Of a DNA stretch of 64,000 nt, positions 41,122 to 49,946 are shown piece after piece. The notes under the pieces are model-generated. The model did no database searches. It was given only the letters and a program-made list of their open reading frames with translations, and was not told the DNA's origin. The position numbers and the translations under genes were made by a program. The DNA is from a virus: IMG/VR virus record IMGVR_UViG_3300032294_002877, positions 62,001 to 126,000 of that record; one strand, written 5' to 3'. Numbering within the stretch: the first letter of the stretch is position 1; every line of letters starts with the position of its first letter.

Positions 41122-41822
41122 ATATAGCAATTTGTTTTTTTGGACAAGTTAAAAATTTTTCGGTTGATTTATACAACAATTATATTAGCAATATTTATGA
41201 TAAAGTACAAGTTTTTTCTCATGATTATTTTTTAATAACATGGAATAATAAGCATATAGATAACCCAAGAAACCGAGAGAACATCGATATAGACTATACT
41301 TCTATCTTGCCATTTTTCAACTTTGTAAAGACTAATATTTTGGATATAGATTCTGATTGCACTAAAACGATAGACGCATATAGTGATTTGTTAGTATCCA
41401 AATATGGAGGATCATGGGGAGAAAATAGTATTCTTAGCACAAGGTTCGGCTTAAGACAACCGTACTCTCTGCAAATTATGAAACAAGAATTCGAACAGTA
41501 TCCAATAAAATACGATAAGTATATTCTACTAAGACCAGACTTATGGTTCAATAGCCCTCTGCCCACAGACTGTTTAAACAAAAATTATGATCTGTGTATT
41601 CCTGATTTCGATTCTTATGGAGGATATAACGATAGATTTGCCGTAACCTCATACAACGGTATGCTCGCTTATTGTAATAGATATAGAGCTATGTTATCTG
41701 AATCTAAAAAATATCATAGCGAGAATTTCTTAAAAGAATATACAGATAAGCAAAATATTAATATCAAAAAAATAGATAATTTTACATTCCAAAGAGTTCG
41801 ATCAGGCCACAATACACAATGA
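41118..41822 (+). CDS. Putative glycosyltransferase with RPD motif
   Basis: A 234-residue protein beginning MNIAICFFGQVKNF, with TRFGLRQPYSLQIMKQEF (~110-127), YDKYILLRPDLWF (~133-145) and SYGGYNDRFAVTSYNGM (~165-181). The RPD plus NDRF pattern is the same as in the proteins at 19572 and 21582. The group is found in polysaccharide loci and is probably a GT-A-like family. Coupled by 4-bp overlaps on both sides. Confidence 0.55.
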   Translation: MNIAICFFGQVKNFSVDLYNNYISNIYDKVQVFSHDYFLITWNNKHIDNPRNRENIDIDYTSILPFFNFVKTNILDIDSDCTKTIDAYSDLLVSKYGGSWGENSILSTRFGLRQPYSLQIMKQEFEQYPIKYDKYILLRPDLWFNSPLPTDCLNKNYDLCIPDFDSYGGYNDRFAVTSYNGMLAYCNRYRAMLSESKKYHSENFLKEYTDKQNINIKKIDNFTFQRVRSGHNTQ

Positions 41823-42301
41823 CTATTAATACCACTCATATAAAAGATTGTATCTATACCATACCAAACTTATTTACCGATAATCGTGGTATTTTCTCAG
41901 AAATCTTTAAAAGCTCCAAACTCACAGGATTTATACCAAAACAGTTAAATTACAGCTATTCGCATTTTGGTGTTTTTAGAGGTATACACAGAACACCATA
42001 CGCTAAACTAGTAACGTGTGTTAGTGGAGCTGTATATGATATATGTGTAGATTTAAGAGAAGAAAGTCTAACATATGGCGAATACTTCGGCTTAGAACTC
42101 AATTCTGATAAATTGAATTCTTTATATATACCTCCGTATTGTGGTCATGGATTTTTGGCCTTAAAAAATAGCGTGCTGGTGTATGCTCAAGAAGACGAGT
42201 ATATGCCAGACAAAGACGAGGCCCACTGCTACAAAAATTTTGGTATACAACTACCTTTTGATCCAAAAATAATTTCTCAAAAAGACATCTCTCAGTGCTA
42301 A
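41819..42301 (+). CDS. RmlC-like dTDP-4-dehydrorhamnose 3,5-epimerase
   Basis: A 160-residue cupin-fold epimerase. Motifs: DNRGIFSEIFKSS (21-33), PKQLNYSYSHFGVFRGIHR (~40-58) with the catalytic-type His, KLVTCVSGAVYDICVDLREE, YGEYFGLEL and IPPYCGHGFLAL (~98-109). This matches RmlC, which inverts C3 and C5 of the 4-keto sugar. Slightly shorter than RmlC (about 180). With the RmlB-like gene it gives two steps of a dTDP-6-deoxyhexose pathway; the final reductase is not seen in the window. Confidence 0.8.
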   Translation: MTINTTHIKDCIYTIPNLFTDNRGIFSEIFKSSKLTGFIPKQLNYSYSHFGVFRGIHRTPYAKLVTCVSGAVYDICVDLREESLTYGEYFGLELNSDKLNSLYIPPYCGHGFLALKNSVLVYAQEDEYMPDKDEAHCYKNFGIQLPFDPKIISQKDISQC

Positions 42302-42317
42302 TATAAGGACTAATGAT

Positions 42318-42839
42318 ATGGCCCATAAAGAACAAAAAGATTATCTAATATCAATTAAAGAAAAATTTTTAGATAAATTTAATAACTGTTCTGTCTTAGA
42401 TATAGGATCGTTAGACATTAACGGAAATAATAGATATCTATTCACCGATTATTCCTATATTGGTATAGATATAGGTTCTGGTAAAAACGTAGATGTAGTA
42501 TGCCCAGGACATCTATATAAACCAAATCAAAAATTTGATATAGTTATTAGCACAGAATGTTTTGAGCATGATGAGCATTATCGTGAAACAATAATAAACG
42601 CTATAGATCTTACAAAATCTGGAGGAATGTTTATTTTTTCGTGTGCTACCACAGGCAGACCCGAACACGGAACAAAAAAATCTTCCCCATCATCCAGTCC
42701 TTTTACTAACGAATACTATAAAAATCTAACAGAAACTGACATTCGTGATATTCTAATTATAGAAGATGTATTCTCTATATATGAATTTTCTGTCAATAAT
42801 AAACATAAAGATCTTTATTTCTATGGCATCAAAAAATAA
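42318..42839 (+). CDS. SAM-dependent methyltransferase
   Basis: The 173-residue protein has SVLDIGSLDINGNNRYLF (~25-42) as motif I, YIGIDIGSGKNVD as motif II, and FDIVISTECFEHDEHYRET (~76-94) as motif IV, typical of small class I methyltransferases. SGGMFIFSCATTGRPEHG follows. Upstream AAGGAC lies before the ATG. It is in the third glycan operon and likely methylates a sugar. Confidence 0.7.
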   Translation: MAHKEQKDYLISIKEKFLDKFNNCSVLDIGSLDINGNNRYLFTDYSYIGIDIGSGKNVDVVCPGHLYKPNQKFDIVISTECFEHDEHYRETIINAIDLTKSGGMFIFSCATTGRPEHGTKKSSPSSSPFTNEYYKNLTETDIRDILIIEDVFSIYEFSVNNKHKDLYFYGIKK

Positions 42840-43488
42840 TACGTCTAATATTTTAGTTGCGATTGTAAACTATAATTTTAGTGACAATGCGGATTTCTTA
42901 AAAAAAAAATTCCAAAATAAATTTCCTACTATTATTATAGATTCTTCGTCTAAAACACATCCCAATGGTGTTGATTTTATCATAGAGAACCAATATTATA
43001 CAGGTCAATGGAATTGTGCGGTCAATAAAGCTATTGATAATGGGTATGATTGGCTATTTTTCATTGCCTCAGATCTGACTTTTATTATTGATCAAGATAT
43101 AGATATAATTATTAAAGATATTATTGCTAATAATAGTATAGGTATTTATACGCCGTCTGTTGACAAAGAATCAAGATGCTCATTTACAGATTTATTTAAT
43201 CAAAACACCAATAATATAAGGTATACAAATTTAGTAGAAGGTTTTTGTTTTTTAGCGAGAACACAGATTCTGAAACATATGTACCCTGTAAATTATTCAC
43301 AAAATAAGTACGGCTGGTGTCTAGACACAACGATGTGCGATATATGTACAAAAAAGAGATATAAAATAGTAGTAGATGATAGAATAGTAATACATCATCC
43401 ACAATCACTAACGTCTATTGATAGAAATTTAGCAAGTATTCAGTGTAATGAGTATAGAGGATTGTTTGCTGGTAAAACATATGAATAG
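42823..43488 (+). CDS. GT2-like glycosyltransferase
   Basis: From ATG 42823 the protein has 221 residues and overlaps the methyltransferase by 17 bp; the longer frame from 42766 lies inside that gene. It has ILVAIVNYNFSDN (~10-22), IIIDSSSK, YTGQWNCAVNKAIDNGYDWL (~57-76) and FFIASDLTFI, where SDL takes the DxD place. NKYGWCLDTTMCDIC and IHHPQS close the acceptor region. Small GT2 enzymes of this kind add one sugar. Confidence 0.65.
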   Translation: MASKNNTSNILVAIVNYNFSDNADFLKKKFQNKFPTIIIDSSSKTHPNGVDFIIENQYYTGQWNCAVNKAIDNGYDWLFFIASDLTFIIDQDIDIIIKDIIANNSIGIYTPSVDKESRCSFTDLFNQNTNNIRYTNLVEGFCFLARTQILKHMYPVNYSQNKYGWCLDTTMCDICTKKRYKIVVDDRIVIHHPQSLTSIDRNLASIQCNEYRGLFAGKTYE

Positions 43489-44413
43489 TGACAAAAAATA
43501 TTACGTTATTAAAGGGAATTGTGGATTTAATGATTTTTTATGTACATTTTTGCGATCATGTCAAGATATTGAATATATTCAAAAGCTAGGGATTGATTTA
43601 TGGCCAGTAATACAATGGGAACAAGTAGATTCAAATTTTTGGAAGATTTTTAATATATCAGATAGAATTTTGAACACAGGCCTACTTCATGACGAAGCTA
43701 TTGAGTACAATAAGTGCATACAGTCCGTTGCTGGTAGCGAAGCTATAAATTTCGATACTATAGCTAGTTCAAATAGACAATGGGATTATATTATTCGTCA
43801 TAATATTGGCGGGGCATTTAATCTACACAATTTATTTTTTCAGTATCTGTGTTTGACCAATACATTCAGAGACTATCTTAGAGAAAAATATATTCGTATC
43901 AAAAACAATGATGGATATATAGCTATTCATTATAGAATATCTGATTATTTTATAAAATACTATAAAAACGATATTGTTAATAATAATGAGTTATTTAGTC
44001 GTAAATATACAGATTATATAAATAAATGTTGTGATTATATAAATAATAAAGCAAAAAATAATAAGATATTACTATGTACAGATAATCTAGATATTATTCT
44101 TAGATGTGTTGATAACATAAAAATATTCAGCTTTAGCTTTTCTAAAACACTCATATTAGATAAGGGTATAGACGCCAATAGTTTTGATCAATTTCATGGG
44201 ATACATATCAATAAATATTATGAATCCTTCAATATCTCTAGTTATGATCTATATCTGAATACTTATTTAGATTATTTCTTAATGGTATTATCTGACGAGT
44301 TAATTGTATCAGATTTGGGCCAGTTCAGTAAAAGCGCTGCTAAATTAAAGAATTTCTTAAAATTAGAATATGGCAATGATTATGCTCAAAAAATATTTGA
44401 GAAAACTATATGA
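43481..44413 (+). CDS. Fucosyltransferase-like protein
   Basis: From ATG 43481 the 310-residue protein contains IAIHYRISDYF (~147-157), like the GDP-fucose-binding HxRxxD motif of alpha-1,2/alpha-1,6 and protein O-fucosyltransferases, followed by KILLCTDN and ELIVSDLGQFSKSAAKL (~276-292), which corresponds to the conserved SxFS segment. The remaining sequence is divergent. It overlaps both neighbours (8 and 4 bp). A GT10-type fucosyltransferase is also encoded at 11822, so fucose-like sugars may be used twice. Confidence 0.55.
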   Translation: MNSDKKYYVIKGNCGFNDFLCTFLRSCQDIEYIQKLGIDLWPVIQWEQVDSNFWKIFNISDRILNTGLLHDEAIEYNKCIQSVAGSEAINFDTIASSNRQWDYIIRHNIGGAFNLHNLFFQYLCLTNTFRDYLREKYIRIKNNDGYIAIHYRISDYFIKYYKNDIVNNNELFSRKYTDYINKCCDYINNKAKNNKILLCTDNLDIILRCVDNIKIFSFSFSKTLILDKGIDANSFDQFHGIHINKYYESFNISSYDLYLNTYLDYFLMVLSDELIVSDLGQFSKSAAKLKNFLKLEYGNDYAQKIFEKTI

Positions 44414-45279
44414 AATTACAAAGACCAGGATACACAGAAACAGATTTATTATTTTGTCACTATCTCAAGAATATAGGGATTTATGACAGTATTGTTAAAG
44501 ATACTGAAGAAAATTTTGTATTATGGTTATATAGTACAGCCGGATGGTACGATAATTCATTACCATATAGTGGTCCAAAGTTTTTTCATAAATACAAAGA
44601 TAGATCAGAAGTTTCAAGAGTATTATTAAATAGTGATGTTTATAAATTTTGGATAGATAAATACTATCATAGCGTTACAAATGCTGATTTTATAATTCCA
44701 TTATGTCATAAAAGCAATTTTAAAGATCATTATGAAAATCATTTCCACAACTTTATAGATTCTCTAATGCCTAAAAATAAAGTAAATACTCAATTTGATA
44801 ATTTTTGGTGTGTTTACAGAAACATATATCCTATTATTGAAAACAAAAAACTATTAGTCGTAAGTAGTTTTGCTAAGCTAATTGACGATCAATATACGTC
44901 TAATAATATATACAAAATATATTCTAGCTTTCCACAAATACAACAACTTATCACCTATAGGTTTCCATACACATTTTTTAATAGAGGTCCAGACCAAAAT
45001 AGTATAGAAACTTTACATAAAATCTATAATGATATCAAACAATATGATTTTGATGTATTATTAATTGGCGCCGGATGCTACGGATGTATATTAACAGATA
45101 TGGTAAACGATTTAGGAAAAACAGGAATAACGATTGGTCATCATATAAGTGATTTTTTCGGTATCAATCCACTTAAAAAGAATGAGTATTGGATATACAA
45201 CATTCCAGACGAATATATACCAGAAGGATACGAACACATAGACCACGGCAAATACTGGAAACCAACGGATGCTAAATGA
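44410..45279 (+). CDS. Putative GT-D-like glycosyltransferase
   Basis: A 289-residue protein with a C-terminal Rossmann-like segment FDVLLIGAGCYGCILTDMV followed by GKTGITIGHHISDFFGI (~213-250). That order (LxGAGxxG, then a strand with GxxIGxHxSDFFG) resembles proteins of the GT-D fold (DUF1792 type) found in glycan loci. The N-terminal ~200 residues are not recognised. Coupled to the fucosyltransferase-like gene and overlapping the GT90 gene by 11 bp. Confidence 0.5.
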   Translation: MKLQRPGYTETDLLFCHYLKNIGIYDSIVKDTEENFVLWLYSTAGWYDNSLPYSGPKFFHKYKDRSEVSRVLLNSDVYKFWIDKYYHSVTNADFIIPLCHKSNFKDHYENHFHNFIDSLMPKNKVNTQFDNFWCVYRNIYPIIENKKLLVVSSFAKLIDDQYTSNNIYKIYSSFPQIQQLITYRFPYTFFNRGPDQNSIETLHKIYNDIKQYDFDVLLIGAGCYGCILTDMVNDLGKTGITIGHHISDFFGINPLKKNEYWIYNIPDEYIPEGYEHIDHGKYWKPTDAK

Positions 45280-46309
45280 ATCTTTAGATTTTTTCTTATC
45301 TAGATACTCAAGTGAAAATAAAAATACTGATTATATATCCGAGGAAACCCTTGGTGATCTACTAGTTAAACACAATTTAAAAAATAAGTATCCGCCGGAC
45401 TTTGCAATTTTTACTATAAATACAGACCTTAATGTTATCTGTACTAATAGAGATAAGATCAGACTAGACACCAGAATAATTCTATATGAAAATTATTTTA
45501 AAAAGTTACTTATAAAGTATGGTATTAGCATACATAAAAGCATTACATTTTTAATTGATCTGAGCGATGGTTGTCAGAATAGAGACTTTTTATTTGATAT
45601 AGACAAGATTTGTTTAGCTCCAAGTATACCTAACAGAAAAGAGTTGGGCTCTTTACCAATATCAGATCCTCATTATCTTCACCCTAACTATCGTAAATAT
45701 TACGATAAATCTGTTGAATTGAGTAAATTGACATGGAAAGAAAAAAATAATAAATTCCTATACAGAGGAACCGTAAGACCCACATTAAGACCAGATATAA
45801 GAGAAGGATCTAGTTGGATAACACCAAGACTAGACTTTTGTAAAAAATATTGTGACAACCAATACCTAGATATAGGTTTTCCTCCACCAAATACAACAGA
45901 GGTATGGCAAAAAGACTATATACCATACTTTAAAGAAAAATTATCCAGAGAGCAGATGTCTTCATATAAATATAACATTATTATTTCTGGTATAGGAGGT
46001 AATTTTGACGCATTTATTTGGTTGATTCTTAGCAACACAACCTTACTCAGAATGTGCGATAAAGAACAAGATCATTCGTTGGCTCCGGATTATCCATATT
46101 GGCTTTTATGGTTTGACTCTTTGTGTAAACCTTATGAGCACTATGTTCCATTTAATATTGATAATTTTGATACCATTATTACTTGGTGCTTGAATAACGA
46201 AAGCGTATGTGAAAAAATCGCTAATAATGCGCAAAAATTATACGATACTATTATAGACAAATGGGATGATTACAATATTTCTGTGATTAAATTTTTAATA
46301 GATCTATGA
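45269..46309 (+). CDS. GT90 (CAP10-like) glycosyltransferase
   Basis: The 346-residue protein shows GT90/CAP10 features: WKEKNNKFLYRGTVRPT (~157-173) corresponding to the FxRG motif, RPDIREGSSWITPRLDF, a middle YIPYFKEKLSREQMSSYKYN (in part ~210-228), then IIISGIGGNFDAFIWLILSN (~229-248) for the sugar-nucleotide site and YEHYVPFNIDNFD. It is diverged from the GT90 at 18608, so duplication is not recent. Acceptor unknown. Confidence 0.7.
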   Translation: MLNESLDFFLSRYSSENKNTDYISEETLGDLLVKHNLKNKYPPDFAIFTINTDLNVICTNRDKIRLDTRIILYENYFKKLLIKYGISIHKSITFLIDLSDGCQNRDFLFDIDKICLAPSIPNRKELGSLPISDPHYLHPNYRKYYDKSVELSKLTWKEKNNKFLYRGTVRPTLRPDIREGSSWITPRLDFCKKYCDNQYLDIGFPPPNTTEVWQKDYIPYFKEKLSREQMSSYKYNIIISGIGGNFDAFIWLILSNTTLLRMCDKEQDHSLAPDYPYWLLWFDSLCKPYEHYVPFNIDNFDTIITWCLNNESVCEKIANNAQKLYDTIIDKWDDYNISVIKFLIDL

Positions 46310-46316
46310 GACATAA

Positions 46317-47144
46317 ATGCATAATATTTGTATAATAAGAAATACTTTTAATGACAGAAGCTCATTCTTGAAGCTATCACTAGAGTACCAGCAAAGCGCT
46401 ATTCAGCCAACACATGCTTTTCCTACTTTTATCTTTTTGGATCCACACCCAGAATACGGTCTATCCAAATCCTACAATGATGAGTATATAAATAAATTTC
46501 CAAAAATAGTTTTTGAAAATTATAAAAACAGAATGAGTTGGTATTTAGCAACAAAATATATGTTTGATAATTACCAATTTGATTATATATTATCTATAGA
46601 AGATGATGTTTTGATTAGTAAAGACTACCTATTAATGTGTGAACAAGTAGTTAAAGATGATATACTCAATAAAAAAGAAAACGCACTATATTTTCACATA
46701 GGAGCATGGGAAGAACCTACTGGAGACCCCAATAAGATAGTATATTCAGGAGCATCTAGTAGATCTATTTTAATCAATAGGAATAAGTTTTCGGTTATAC
46801 AAGACCACATGCTTGGCAACACTGAACATAATCCAAAAATAGGAAATGACGCTATGATAACACAGATACTAAAATCTCATAATATGAGAACCATAGCGCC
46901 TAAATGTAATAGACATGCTCATATAGGAATATATGGTTGGAGCAGCAACGGTGTTCATGCAGATAATAGGGGCAAGAGTAGCGTTTTTGATAACGGAATT
47001 TCTGACAACGAATTGTATCTGATACTAAAACGAAGCTGTTTGCACAAAAATAAATTACTTGAACTAAATCAACAAAAAAATCCCCAATATTTTTGGGACT
47101 TTAATCCCGATATCAATTTTACACAACTGGTTTATCAACTATGA
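46317..47144 (+). CDS. GT-A glycosyltransferase (EDD motif)
   Basis: A 275-residue GT-A protein with NICIIRNTFNDRSSFLKLS (3-21), YQFDYILSIEDDVLISKDYL (~85-104) bearing the metal-binding Glu-Asp-Asp, SGASSRSILINRNKF, GNDAMITQIL and HIGIYGWSSNGVH (~197-209). The EDD and the closing His-Gly-Trp elements recall GNT-I-like enzymes. It overlaps the next gene by 4 bp. Confidence 0.65.
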   Translation: MHNICIIRNTFNDRSSFLKLSLEYQQSAIQPTHAFPTFIFLDPHPEYGLSKSYNDEYINKFPKIVFENYKNRMSWYLATKYMFDNYQFDYILSIEDDVLISKDYLLMCEQVVKDDILNKKENALYFHIGAWEEPTGDPNKIVYSGASSRSILINRNKFSVIQDHMLGNTEHNPKIGNDAMITQILKSHNMRTIAPKCNRHAHIGIYGWSSNGVHADNRGKSSVFDNGISDNELYLILKRSCLHKNKLLELNQQKNPQYFWDFNPDINFTQLVYQL

Positions 47145-49273
47145 AATGGAGATCGTCGGAATACTCTGTAGCGCTATTCAAACAATTAGAGTTTTTGTTA
47201 CCAGAAGATTTTGATTACCAGACATATATAGACCTACACCCTGATCTTATAGCGGCAGAAATAGATAATGAACAAAAAGCCAAAGAACATTATTTATTTT
47301 TTGGAAGAAAAGAGGGTAGAGCCTATAAAATATTATCCTATGAGTATTCGGTAGATGATACCGATTCATATGAGATATGGAACAATGACAACAATAATAT
47401 TATGGTGTTCTCCCCTACTGCACCAGATTACGATTGTAGCAGTGGAGGGAATAGGCTGTATGAGTTATTAAAAATACTCAAATTACTACAATATAATGTT
47501 TATTTTTTTTGTAATACTATTATTGATTTAAAATATAAAAAAGCAGTAAAAGATTTGGGTATAAATATTTATTATCCCAATATCGATGACGGTATTTATA
47601 TGGATAAATATATAGAGGACTTAAAAGTATCTAATGTTTATTTTGACAATGTTATATTTTGTTGGTATGATATAGGCAATCAGTATATAGATATAGTGAA
47701 ACAATACTATCCAAATATCAAAATTATAGCGGACAGTGTTGACGTACACTGGATACGAGAGCAAAGAGGAAAAGATAATGGAGAATTATCTATATCTCAA
47801 ATGTCTCTTGACCACAGGCAAAATATTGAGATGCAGGTTTATAGAAAATCTAATGTGGTCTTGGCTATAACATCAGAAGATAAACGACACATAGAACAAG
47901 AACTAGGAGATAAAATAAATACTAAAATTTTAAGTAATATTCATCATAAGCAATTTGGACCGTTAGGACCAAACATATTTTTTATAGGTAATTATAATCA
48001 TTATCCGAATATACAAGGAGCAATAGAATCTATAAAAATTTTTGATGTTTTTAGTCGTTCTCAAACCTATTTCAATCTTAAGCAAAAACCTAAACTATTA
48101 ATAGTCGGACCAAATATAGATAACAGAGTGTTGTCTCATATACATACAGACAATATAGAAGTGTGTGGTAAAATAGAAGATCTAGAATCTTTATACTCCC
48201 AAAGCTGTTTATGTTTGAGTCCACTTTACTGGGGAGCGGGAATCAAGGGTAAAATTTGCGATAGCGCCATGAGAGGTATTCCAATTTTAACCACGCCTAT
48301 TGGGAATGAAGGAATTAACTTTATTAACAATCAACATGCTATGATTGGTAATACAACAGAGGATATGGTGGAACATATGATTAATTTTTTCAGCATGTCA
48401 TACGAACAAAAAATAGAGCTTGGAAGAAGAGGACAAGAATATATTGAAAACATAGTAGGTTTAAAAGCGGCTGTTGAAACTATTCAATCTGTTCTTGAAG
48501 AAAAACATATTGTAATAAGCATAGTCGCTTATAGTCAGACAGAAAAACTATATAGGTGTCTTGAGACAATATTCGACAAAGCAAAATATTCGAACTTTAC
48601 TGTTGTTGTCACAGATAATAGCTCGGATAGTACGATATACGAAACAATAAAACCGTTTGCTATTAGACATAATTTCATATACAAAAAGAATGTGTCCAAT
48701 AGATACTTCATAGAGCCTAATAACGATGTTATGTTCGATCCTAAGTATCTCAATTCTGACGTTGTTTTGGTCAATGATGATATAGAAATTTTATCTGATG
48801 GATGGCTGAATTATTTGTATTCCTCCGCATATTCGGAACCAAAAATAGGAGCAGTGGGTGGCAAAACTCTATATCCCAACTATACAATAGCAGAAGCTGG
48901 TGCTGAATTGTATTCAGATGGTACTGGTAAGAACTTGTATAGACATTATCCTAACGATGAGCCATTGGCAAATATCAGAAAAAGTGTAGGTTATTGTTCA
49001 GGGTGTCTGTTGTATTTGAAAAGGTCCGTCATAGACGAAATAGGAGTATTTGATACAGATTTAGAAAAAATGTATTATGAAGATAGCGAATGGCAATATA
49101 GAGCTCATACAAAAGGATTCAAAACAATCTATGAACCAAGATGTGTCGCTATACATCACGAGGGATCGTCTAGTGGTACGGATATCAATAAGGGAACTAA
49201 AAAATATCAAGCTATCAATCAAAAAATATTTGTAAAGAAGTACAAAAATCTCAACATCGAGCAATATAACTAG
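47141..49273 (+). CDS. Two-domain glycosyltransferase: GT4-like plus GT2
   Basis: At 710 residues this is the largest complete gene of the window. Residues ~15-60 carry the DYQTYIDLHPDL ... HYLFFGRKEGR module common at the start of phage and capsule glycosyltransferases. Residues ~80-445 form a GT-B (GT4-like) domain with FSPTAPDYDCSSGGNRLYEL and LSPLYWGAGIKGKICDSAMR. Residues ~450-700 form a GT2 domain with ISIVAYSQTEKLYRCLETIF, VVLVNDDIEIL (metal site), CSGCLLYLKRSVIDEIGVFD and MYYEDSEWQYRAHTKG. It ends the third glycan operon and may add two sugars in sequence. Confidence 0.8.
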   Translation: MKWRSSEYSVALFKQLEFLLPEDFDYQTYIDLHPDLIAAEIDNEQKAKEHYLFFGRKEGRAYKILSYEYSVDDTDSYEIWNNDNNNIMVFSPTAPDYDCSSGGNRLYELLKILKLLQYNVYFFCNTIIDLKYKKAVKDLGINIYYPNIDDGIYMDKYIEDLKVSNVYFDNVIFCWYDIGNQYIDIVKQYYPNIKIIADSVDVHWIREQRGKDNGELSISQMSLDHRQNIEMQVYRKSNVVLAITSEDKRHIEQELGDKINTKILSNIHHKQFGPLGPNIFFIGNYNHYPNIQGAIESIKIFDVFSRSQTYFNLKQKPKLLIVGPNIDNRVLSHIHTDNIEVCGKIEDLESLYSQSCLCLSPLYWGAGIKGKICDSAMRGIPILTTPIGNEGINFINNQHAMIGNTTEDMVEHMINFFSMSYEQKIELGRRGQEYIENIVGLKAAVETIQSVLEEKHIVISIVAYSQTEKLYRCLETIFDKAKYSNFTVVVTDNSSDSTIYETIKPFAIRHNFIYKKNVSNRYFIEPNNDVMFDPKYLNSDVVLVNDDIEILSDGWLNYLYSSAYSEPKIGAVGGKTLYPNYTIAEAGAELYSDGTGKNLYRHYPNDEPLANIRKSVGYCSGCLLYLKRSVIDEIGVFDTDLEKMYYEDSEWQYRAHTKGFKTIYEPRCVAIHHEGSSSGTDINKGTKKYQAINQKIFVKKYKNLNIEQYN

Positions 49274-49276
49274 ATC

Positions 49277-49304
49277 TTGACAGAAAGTTCCTGCTGGCTA
49301 CAAT
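49277..49304 (+). promoter_or_regulatory. Sigma70-type promoter of the nucleotide/replication operon
   Basis: TTGACA (49277-49282), a 16-nt spacer and TACAAT (49299-49304) followed by ATATG. It starts directly after the glycosyltransferase stop and precedes the dCMP deaminase gene with its GGAGAG ribosome site. It shares CTGCTGG in the spacer with the promoter at 667. Confidence 0.75.
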
Positions 49305-49329
49305 ATATGATCAAGAGCCGGAGAGAACA

Positions 49330-49797
49330 ATGAGACCTTCATGGATTGATTATTTTTTGGGATTAGCGAAAGTTATTTCTAAACGTAGCCATGATGTTCA
49401 TACGCAACACGGTTGTGTGATTACTGATCAAAATAATAGAATTTTAGGTGTAGGCTACAATGGCTTTCCTCGCGGGTTAGACGACACTAATCTGCCCACG
49501 ACGCGACCAGAAAAATATAAATGGATGGTACATTCTGAAAGAAACGCATTAGCAAATTGTGTTGTTAGACCAGACGATGGAATAGCATATGTTACTGGTC
49601 AATGTTGTAATGATTGTGTTATAGCGTTGTGGCAGGAAGGAATAAAGACAATATATATGATTGATGGTCACGGAACCCACCTATTCGATATCGAGGAACA
49701 AAAAGTGTTCGATACTTTTGTTAAAATGAGTCAAATAAAAATCAATAAAGTAGATCCTGATCTTTCTTGGTTGAACGATGTGTGTGGTGTAATATGA
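49330..49797 (+). CDS. dCMP deaminase (ComE-type)
   Basis: A 155-residue zinc deaminase: WMVHSERNALANC (~65-77) provides the HxE motif, and GQCCNDCVIALWQEGI (~90-105) the Cys pair (CxxC) of the active site. RSHDVHTQHGCVITDQ is the N-terminal signature of deoxycytidylate deaminases. It makes dUMP from dCMP, feeding thymidylate synthesis. The canonical PCxxC is QCCNDC here. Clustered with ribonucleotide reductase and dUTPase as in T4-type phages. Confidence 0.85.
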   Translation: MRPSWIDYFLGLAKVISKRSHDVHTQHGCVITDQNNRILGVGYNGFPRGLDDTNLPTTRPEKYKWMVHSERNALANCVVRPDDGIAYVTGQCCNDCVIALWQEGIKTIYMIDGHGTHLFDIEEQKVFDTFVKMSQIKINKVDPDLSWLNDVCGVI

Positions 49798-49946
49798 GTA
49801 TACTATTTTACGGTTTAGTTTTTTATTACTATTACCAATTTTTTACTAATCCATCATTCAATATCTGTGGTCCTGAATTTGTTGGTTTAGTAATTGTTGG
49901 AATAATAGCCAACTTAAGAAAAAGGGTTAACAATGATATTCGATGA
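49794..49946 (+). CDS. Small membrane protein (50 aa)
   Basis: The frame from ATG 49794 overlaps the deaminase stop (ATGA) and runs to TGA 49944-49946, overlapping the next start by 14 bp. It has an aromatic N-terminus (ILFYGLVFYYYYQFF) and a second hydrophobic segment (FVGLVIVGIIANL) ending in basic residues. Two overlaps support reality. Function unknown. Confidence 0.5.
   Translation: MSILFYGLVFYYYYQFFTNPSFNICGPEFVGLVIVGIIANLRKRVNNDIR

Noticed and set aside
18608-46309. The two GT90 genes (18608 and 45269) as a recent tandem duplication
   Set aside because: Motif spacing and most of the sequence differ, and they are in separate operons. They look like independent or ancient members of the family.
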